64,000 bases of DNA, taken from NCBI GenBank assembly GCA_025963715.1, contig JAOQAG010000007.1, positions 1 through 64,000 of the forward strand, written 5' to 3'. This DNA is from Bacteroidota bacterium. Its GTDB lineage: Bacteria > Bacteroidota > Bacteroidia > 2-12-FULL-35-15. Shown here piece by piece: positions 58,471-64,000 of the stretch. The position numbers were made by a program, and so were the translations under genes. Under the pieces are notes generated by a model. It was not told the DNA's origin, did no database searches, and was given only the letters and a program-made list of their open reading frames with translations. Numbering within the stretch: position 1 is the stretch's first letter; every line of letters starts with the position of its first letter.

Positions 58471-59796
58471 CTATTTACTGGTAAACAATCGTACAACATC
58501 GTTCCCGTTCGCGAACAACAACAATGCCAGCAGCAGGATCATTCCTGCATACTGCGCATATTCCATAAACTTCTCGTTTGGTTTGCGGCGCGTGATCACC
58601 TCATACAACAGGAACATTACGTGCCCGCCATCCAGCGCAGGGATCGGTAAAATATTCATGATCGCCAGTACAATGCTCAAAAATGCAGTAAAGGCCCAAA
58701 AGCTTTCCCAATCCCAGGTAGTGCTGTAAGCCTTGCCAATTGTCATAAAACCACCGATCTGTTTTGTAGCGCCTTTTACCGTAAAGATCACTTTCATCTG
58801 GCGGATATAACTGTCAAATGTTTCGTAAGCCTTGTGAACCCCGGCAGGGAAAGAAGCCAGGAAACCATAATGCGTGGTATCCGTCTGTAAAAAATCCGTG
58901 TAATCTTCCGGAACAAATCCGATCGTACCATCTTTTTGCACCGGAGTCCTTCTCAGGATCGTATCATTTCCTCTCACAATAACAATATTCGCAACCGTAT
59001 AAGGATTTGCCGTTAAAATAGTTACCACATCGTTAAAGTAGGGAGTAGGTATACGATTGACCGAAATGATCTTATCTCCTTTTTTAAATTCCTTTTTTTC
59101 TGCCGGTGAATCTGCGATCAGCGAATCCACAAAACAAGGAAAACGCGGTGCGATCAGCGGTGTTTTATTATTTTTAATGATCTGGCTTAAATTATCATCC
59201 GAGATCGGAATATTAACTTTTTGTCCCTCGCGCTCCACCTGCATTGTTTTGGCTTCTGAGAGCAGGATCATTCCATTCACTTTATCAAAATTAACCAATG
59301 GTTTACCCCCGATGGAAATCACTTTATCGCCGTTTTTCAAACCCATGTCCAGCGCAAGCGAATCGCAGGCAATGCCGTATTTTACATTCTTTGCAGGCAA
59401 ATGCACTTCGCCCCAGGTAAACAATACCATCGCGTAGATCAGCATTCCCAGGATCACATTCACCGTTACACCGCCCAGCATAATGATCAATCGCTGCCAT
59501 GCCGGTTTCGAACGGAATTCCCAATCCTGCGGCGGCAATTTCATTTGTTCCTTGTCCATGCTCTCATCGATCATCCCTGCAATTTTTACATAACCACCCA
59601 GCGGTAGCCAGCCAATCCCGTATTCCGTATCGCCTTTTTTAAATTTGAAAAGCGAGAAATACGGATCAAAAAACAAATAGAATTTCTCCACCTTTGTTTT
59701 AAATAATTTAGCCGGGATAAAATGTCCCATCTCATGCAATACGATCAGTATCGATAAGCTTAATATAAACTGCGCAACCTGTGTTAAAACTTCCAT
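58471..59796 (-). CDS. rseP: RseP-family site-2 protease
   Basis: 441 residues. Intramembrane zinc metalloprotease: 'IVLHEMGHFIPAK' (HExxH, about residues 19-29) in the first helix and 'PALDGGHVMFLLYE' (LDG motif) near the C-terminus. Between them are two PDZ-like regions ('DMGLKNGDKVISIGGKPL', 'KKGDKIISVNRIP'). It cuts anti-sigma factors or leftover signal peptides in the membrane. It lies downstream of dxr on the same strand, the common order in this phylum. The name is given by family likeness. Confidence 0.9.
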   Translation of the reverse strand: MEVLTQVAQFILSLSILIVLHEMGHFIPAKLFKTKVEKFYLFFDPYFSLFKFKKGDTEYGIGWLPLGGYVKIAGMIDESMDKEQMKLPPQDWEFRSKPAWQRLIIMLGGVTVNVILGMLIYAMVLFTWGEVHLPAKNVKYGIACDSLALDMGLKNGDKVISIGGKPLVNFDKVNGMILLSEAKTMQVEREGQKVNIPISDDNLSQIIKNNKTPLIAPRFPCFVDSLIADSPAEKKEFKKGDKIISVNRIPTPYFNDVVTILTANPYTVANIVIVRGNDTILRRTPVQKDGTIGFVPEDYTDFLQTDTTHYGFLASFPAGVHKAYETFDSYIRQMKVIFTVKGATKQIGGFMTIGKAYSTTWDWESFWAFTAFLSIVLAIMNILPIPALDGGHVMFLLYEVITRRKPNEKFMEYAQYAGMILLLALLLFANGNDVVRLFTSK

Positions 59797-59889
59797 TTAT
59801 GAATAACGAATTTTTTACTATTTATTAATTATAATTTTGTTTGCTCCAACATCATTTCACATACAGCAAACTCTAAACGCCCAACTTCA

Positions 59890-59950
59890 AACCCAAAACT
59901 AAATGTACAGCTAACTTTAAACTTTAAACTTTAAACTTTAAACTTTGAAC
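59890..59950. repeat. AAAGTT word array overlapping the dxr stop
   Basis: 'actttaaactttaaactttaaactttaaactttgaac' (59909-59945) is the F word. It crosses the dxr stop codon at 59924, so the enzyme's last residues (LKFKV) are repeat-coded. Confidence 0.75.
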
Positions 59951-61102
59951 CACTTCCTCAGCGATCCTTCGTGTTTCCTTATCCGTCTCCACATAATCGG
60001 TATACCCCGGTTTCCCAATAAAATCAACCGTTTGTAAACATTTTTCCACCACATCACTCATCTGCAAAAATCCGATTTTATCTTTCAAAAAAGCATCCAC
60101 TGCAATTTCATTAGCGGCATTCAGCACGCAAGGCGAATTCCCGCCCTTATCCATCGCTTCAAAAGCAAGTGCAAGATTACGAAATGTTTTTGTATCCGCC
60201 TTTTCAAAAGTCAGCTGCGGATAATTCATAAAATTAAAACGCGGAAAATCCGATTTCATCCTGTCCGGAAATCCCAATGCATACTGGATCGGTAATTTCA
60301 TATCCGGCAGTCCCATCTGCGCTTTCATGCTGCCGTCGGTAAACTGCACAAGGCTGTGCACAATACTTTGCGGATGTACGATCACATCAATCTGCTCTGG
60401 TTTTAAATTAAAAAGCCATTTCGCTTCGATCACTTCCAACCCTTTGTTCATTAATGAAGCCGAGTCGATCGTGATCTTTGCGCCCATTTCCCAATTCGGA
60501 TGTTTCAGCGCCTGTTCCTTTTTTACCGTTGCCAAAAATGCAGCATCTTTCCCACGGAACGGTCCACCCGAAGCCGTTAAATAAATTTTCTCGATTGGAT
60601 TTTGCCATTCGCCCGCCAGGCATTGAAAAATAGCCGAATGTTCCGAATCAACCGGGTACAGGTTTACGCCGTGCTGTTTGGCCAGCGCAGTTACCAGGTC
60701 ACCGGCAACCACCAGCGTTTCCTTATTGGCCAGCGCAATTTGTTTTTCCGCTTTGATCGCTGCAATCGTCGATTCCAGCCCAGCATAGCCTACAATTGCC
60801 GCCAGCACCATGTCCACGCTGTCCATCTGCACCACTTCCGAAATGGCCTTATTCCCTGCAAAAACCTTTATATCATGCGGTTGCAGCGCATCCTTCACAT
60901 ACGCATATTTGCTTTCATCCGCAATTACCACCGTATTCGGATTAAATTCCATCGCCTGCTTTATCAGCAGATCCGCATTTCCATTTCCCGTAAGCACCTC
61001 TACCGTAAAAGCATCCGCATTCGCCCGGATCACATCCAGCGCCTGTGTACCAATAGAACCGGTACTTCCAAGAATAGCAATGTTTTTTTTCTCTTTACTC
61101 AA
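59924..61102 (-). CDS. dxr: 1-deoxy-D-xylulose-5-phosphate reductoisomerase
   Basis: Second enzyme of the MEP pathway; makes MEP from DXP with NADPH. 392 residues. 'ILGSTGSIGTQALDVI' (NADPH fold, near residue 12), 'LANKETLVVAG', 'TASGGPFRG', 'TIDSASLMNKGLEVIEAKWL' (metal and substrate site) and 'AANEIAVDAFLKDKIGF' are the family marks. The last residues (QSLKFKV) come from a dispersed repeat rather than conserved sequence. Located before rseP, about 130 bases apart. Confidence 0.95.
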   Translation of the reverse strand: MSKEKKNIAILGSTGSIGTQALDVIRANADAFTVEVLTGNGNADLLIKQAMEFNPNTVVIADESKYAYVKDALQPHDIKVFAGNKAISEVVQMDSVDMVLAAIVGYAGLESTIAAIKAEKQIALANKETLVVAGDLVTALAKQHGVNLYPVDSEHSAIFQCLAGEWQNPIEKIYLTASGGPFRGKDAAFLATVKKEQALKHPNWEMGAKITIDSASLMNKGLEVIEAKWLFNLKPEQIDVIVHPQSIVHSLVQFTDGSMKAQMGLPDMKLPIQYALGFPDRMKSDFPRFNFMNYPQLTFEKADTKTFRNLALAFEAMDKGGNSPCVLNAANEIAVDAFLKDKIGFLQMSDVVEKCLQTVDFIGKPGYTDYVETDKETRRIAEEVVQSLKFKV

Positions 61103-61133
61103 TGGATTTCTTTATTGTTGGTGATCTGTATTT

Positions 61134-61262
61134 TACACACCCCTAACCCCTCTCAAGAGGAGAATTGATCCTGCATGCATTATAATTGGTACACAGATTC
61201 GTTATTCGTTCAATTCGTTATTCGTTGGCCCACCCAGATTCGTTATTCGAAAAATTCGCAAT
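61134..61262. repeat. Intergenic word mosaic (G-D)
   Basis: 'acacacccctaacccctctcaagaggagaattgatcctgcatgcat' region (61134-61180), 'ttataattggtacacagatt' (61180-61199) and repeated 'cagattcgttattcg' units (61192-61254). The order equals that of the mosaic at 40088. Gap between dxr and the M23 gene. Confidence 0.7.
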
Positions 61263-61269
61263 TCGCTGC

Positions 61270-62142
61270 TTAAAACACAATATAATCCTGCGGATTGATC
61301 GCCGTTCCGTTATACCAAAGCTCAAAATGCAAATGCGGCCCCGTTGTTTGTTCACCCGAATTACCAATGATCGCGATCGCTTCTCCTGCCTTCACATAAT
61401 CTCCCACCTTTTTCAGCAAAACCGAATTGTGCTTGTATACCGAAATTAAATTATTGCTGTGCTGCACCGTAATGGTATAGCCTGTTTCCGACGACCACGT
61501 CGCTAAGATCACCGTTCCGTCAAGCGTTGCTTTTACCGATTCGTTTTCCGGTCCCACCACATCCACGCCGTAATGCTGGTCCTTGCTTTTAAACTGCTCC
61601 GACACAATTCCTTTCAAAGGCGTAAAAAAGAAAAAGTTACTGATCCCGCTCTTTTTCGTGTTTTCCGTACTGTATTCCAAACTGTATTTATCCTGCGATT
61701 CAATATCCTTTTTCAGCGCCTCTTCCGCAGCAGAAGCATTCATATTCAGTTTGTTGTAATCCTTGTTTTTATCCGGGCGGTTTTGTGTACTGTCCGTTTT
61801 TACATTGCCTTTCAGCACATTTCCAACATTTTCGGTAAACGCATTTTGCTGCACCAGCGCCTGTTCCAGCGAATCCGTTTTCAGCGCCAGCTTTATCAGG
61901 TCGCGGCGCATGCTCACATCCGCATAACCCGGAATGTATTCGCGCACCGGCGTAAACGCGATGAGCGACGTTACCAGCATCGTCATCACAATGGTAACAC
62001 TCGCAAGCAAAATAAAAAATCCAAGAGGAGTAAGGCGTAAGGAAAAGTTTTCTTCAAACGTATCGTCATTCATTACAACCAAACGGTAGCGGTGACGAAT
62101 CCGATCAATGAATTTTCTTTTATTTTCTTTTTCCGATGCCAT
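61270..62142 (-). CDS. M23-family cell-wall endopeptidase
   Basis: 290 residues. A short cytosolic tail, one membrane helix (about 40-65), a coiled-coil/linker region and a LytM/M23 domain at ~170-290: 'QHYGVDVVGPENESVKATLD' (zinc His and Asp), 'GYTITVQHSNNLISVYKH' and 'GPHLHFELWYNGTAINPQDY' (HxH). All zinc residues appear intact, so it is probably active, unlike EnvC-type activators. It should cut peptidoglycan crosslinks in the periplasm. Divergent from the SprE-type gene. Confidence 0.92.
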   Translation of the reverse strand: MASEKENKRKFIDRIRHRYRLVVMNDDTFEENFSLRLTPLGFFILLASVTIVMTMLVTSLIAFTPVREYIPGYADVSMRRDLIKLALKTDSLEQALVQQNAFTENVGNVLKGNVKTDSTQNRPDKNKDYNKLNMNASAAEEALKKDIESQDKYSLEYSTENTKKSGISNFFFFTPLKGIVSEQFKSKDQHYGVDVVGPENESVKATLDGTVILATWSSETGYTITVQHSNNLISVYKHNSVLLKKVGDYVKAGEAIAIIGNSGEQTTGPHLHFELWYNGTAINPQDYIVF

Positions 62143-62437
62143 TTTTAAAGATTCGGTTCAAAAAACAGCTTCACAAAGCATAAAACCGTGATAAGCTGCA
62201 AATATCGCATTTATTTTTGCAAAAATGTGATAAAAAATAGCGCTCCCCAACAAAGGAATAATTAGCTTTATGCTGTAATTATTAAAAAAAATAAAATATT
62301 TTTGCGTTTCGGGAGTTACTAAAAAGCAATTTCCGCTTTTTGCAATCCGTAGATGATTGGATCGGGGGAAAACAGGCAACGGATTTGCGTATCCAACGAC
62401 TTATATATTAGAAGGAGCATTTGTTTTGAGAAGAATA

Positions 62438-64000
62438 ATGAAAAAGAAGAATATCGGTTTTTTAAAATATATCCCGTTTGTACTGCTCATGCTGTTATTA
62501 TCAGCTTGTGCTACAAATAAAAACACCCTGCTGCGCCGCGGCTGGCACAATATGAATGCCCGCTACAATGGTTATTTCTATTCAAGGGAAAATTTTAAAG
62601 ATGTTACCAAAAAAGTAGAGAAAAGTAACAAGGACGATTTTACCAAGATCGTTCCCATGTTCATTTACCCCGACAATACCACCGCCAAAAACTATTATTC
62701 TGATTACGATAAAACCATCAAAAAATCGTCCGTCGTTATTCAGCGTCATGCCATTACTACCAAAAAAACAAAAGAAGAGATTCCCAATGCCTGCCGATGG
62801 ATCGACGAAAACTATGTACTGATCGGGAAAGCGCATTTTTACAAACGCGATTTTTTCTCCGCCCTCGAAGCATTCGAATACGTTTCTAAAAAATACCCGA
62901 AACCCGAAGCCAAATACACCGGCATGCTTTGGATGGTGCGCACCAACAACGAGATCGGAAGCTATTCCCAGTCCGAACCCATCATTGATCAGCTCCGTAC
63001 TGCAAAGGATTTTCCGCAGGAGCGCGCTTTTCAGCAGGAATTAGCTGCCGTAACCGCCGATTATTACATCAAAACCGCCGATTACGGCCCGGCCATTAAA
63101 AGCCTTACCAAAGCGCTCACACTTACAAAAAACCGGAAGGTAAAAGCGCGCTTTACCTTTGTGCTGGCGCAATTGTATGAAAAGGAAGGCGACAATAAAA
63201 AAGCATCCATGTATTACGGAATGGTGCCAAAGCTGCATCCGCAAAGTTATGATATGGAGTTTAATGCCAGGATCAACCGCGCACGTTTATACGATGTGGA
63301 ATCCCCTGATATTGCCGCCATTAAAAAGGAGCTCAGTAAAATGCTCCGCGATGATAAAAATAACGAGTACCAGGATCAGATCTATTACGTGCTGGCCGAT
63401 ATCGCTTACCGCGAAAAGCAGGTTCCCGATGCGCTTGTGCTCTTAGGTAAATCCGTTCGCACCAGCACCATAAATACCACTCAAAAAGCACTTTCGTATT
63501 TAAAGCGCGCCGATATTTATTTTGAACAAGTGAATTACCCGGCAGCAGAAGCCAATTACGACAGTACAATGAGCATTCTGCCGAAAGAATATCCCGATTA
63601 TAAAATTATCTCTGAAAAGAAAAAAAGCCTTACCGCGCTGGTAAACAACCTGAAAACCATTGCTATGGAAGACAGCTTGCAGCGCCTGGCGGCAATGAGC
63701 GAAAGTGAGCGTAATAAAAGCATCGATAAGCTGATGGCGCAAATTGAAGAGAACGAGAAAAAAGCGGAAGAACAAAGACAACAGGAACAAAGCAACGTGC
63801 AGTTGCTCGGGCAGGGAACTCCTACCACCACAAGTACCACCAATACTGGGTTGTGGTATTTTTACAATCCGGCAACCATCAGTTTCGGTATCGCCGATTT
63901 TACAAAAAAATGGGGAAACCGCAAACTTGAGGATAACTGGAGAAGAGCGCAGAAAGACCAGGTATTGGCCGCAGCAACCACCGATGATAACGATACGCCA
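62438..64000 (+). CDS. SprE/PorW-type T9SS gliding lipoprotein (partial)
   Basis: At least 521 residues; the frame is still open at the window end. The ATG at 62438 opens a lipoprotein signal with lipobox 'LLSAC' (Cys at about residue 22), then 'NTLLRRGWHNMNARYNGYFY' as in SprE/PorW, then helical TPR-like repeats ('AVTADYYIKTADYGPAIKSL', 'FVLAQLYEKEGDNKKASMYY') and a charged coiled coil before a 'WYFYNPATISFGIADFTKKW' segment. In Flavobacterium and Porphyromonas this protein is needed for type IX secretion. It fits with the two T9SS cargo genes in the window. Confidence 0.82.
   Translation, partial: MKKKNIGFLKYIPFVLLMLLLSACATNKNTLLRRGWHNMNARYNGYFYSRENFKDVTKKVEKSNKDDFTKIVPMFIYPDNTTAKNYYSDYDKTIKKSSVVIQRHAITTKKTKEEIPNACRWIDENYVLIGKAHFYKRDFFSALEAFEYVSKKYPKPEAKYTGMLWMVRTNNEIGSYSQSEPIIDQLRTAKDFPQERAFQQELAAVTADYYIKTADYGPAIKSLTKALTLTKNRKVKARFTFVLAQLYEKEGDNKKASMYYGMVPKLHPQSYDMEFNARINRARLYDVESPDIAAIKKELSKMLRDDKNNEYQDQIYYVLADIAYREKQVPDALVLLGKSVRTSTINTTQKALSYLKRADIYFEQVNYPAAEANYDSTMSILPKEYPDYKIISEKKKSLTALVNNLKTIAMEDSLQRLAAMSESERNKSIDKLMAQIEENEKKAEEQRQQEQSNVQLLGQGTPTTTSTTNTGLWYFYNPATISFGIADFTKKWGNRKLEDNWRRAQKDQVLAAATTDDNDTP

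Overview
The window reads as chromosomal DNA of a member of the Bacteroidota. The evidence is protein-level: type IX secretion sorting domains at the C-termini of two proteins, a SprE/PorW-type gliding/T9SS lipoprotein, a DUF4920 lipoprotein, lipoproteins without an SD-type context, and a grasp-with-spasm RiPP locus, a system best known from this phylum. A free-living, possibly aquatic Flavobacteriia/Sphingobacteriia-like organism is my inference; I cannot place it further. Coding density is ordinary, but many gaps between genes are filled with short palindromic or word-like repeats.

Layout. 134-6168 (-): MarR regulator, RND adaptor, RND pump and TolC, a complete tripartite efflux operon. 6464-10735: LpxR-like outer-membrane lipid A deacylase, four small secreted or lipoprotein genes, and a PAP2 phosphatase. 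11062-17154: T9SS cargo protein, e(P4)-type acid phosphatase, small secreted proteins, a TPR protein and a PEBP-family protein. 17162-23451 (-): TetR regulator, HlyD lipoprotein, two asymmetric ABC ATPases and two ABC-2 permeases (the YbhGFSR arrangement), interrupted by a four-helix-bundle gene cassette; an identical palindrome precedes both tetR and the efflux operon. 23841-27982 (-): a compact three-gene operon of a small coiled-coil protein, a long Hsp70 and a membrane protein with a cytosolic domain and a periplasmic TonB C-terminal domain. 28480-35107: a TPR-SpoIIE phosphatase, then divergently a TonB-dependent receptor, a YfiR-like protein and a histidine kinase with a YfiN-like periplasmic sensor, probably one signalling chain. 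35127-41163: a possible broken membrane mini-gene, quinone-oxidoreductase-like enzyme with a Crp/Fnr regulator, tRNA-Cys, a CWC zinc-ribbon protein, folB, gltX and an RlmI-like methyltransferase. 41477-49382 (-): a RiPP cluster with double-glycine precursor, ATP-grasp ligase, SPASM protein without a visible radical-SAM triad, an unusual esterase-like/OmpA protein, a peptidase-containing ABC exporter and its HlyD adaptor. 49750-64000: OmpA protein and small regulators, DUF4920 and cytochrome-like lipoproteins, TlpA thioredoxin, T9SS cargo, ALDH7-type dehydrogenase, rseP, dxr, an M23 peptidase and the start of sprE/porW, which runs off the window.

The unusual layer is intergenic. A MITE-like element of 142-205 bp with ~26-bp inverted ends and 6-bp target duplications occurs in two complete and two partial copies. 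Perfect 25-, 27- and 30-bp inverted repeats, recurrent word families that follow one another in a fixed order, and small GC-rich palindromes present in some copies of a word but absent at the same point in others suggest layered mobile or self-copying palindromic sequence. Some of these repeats reach into genes and supply stop codons.
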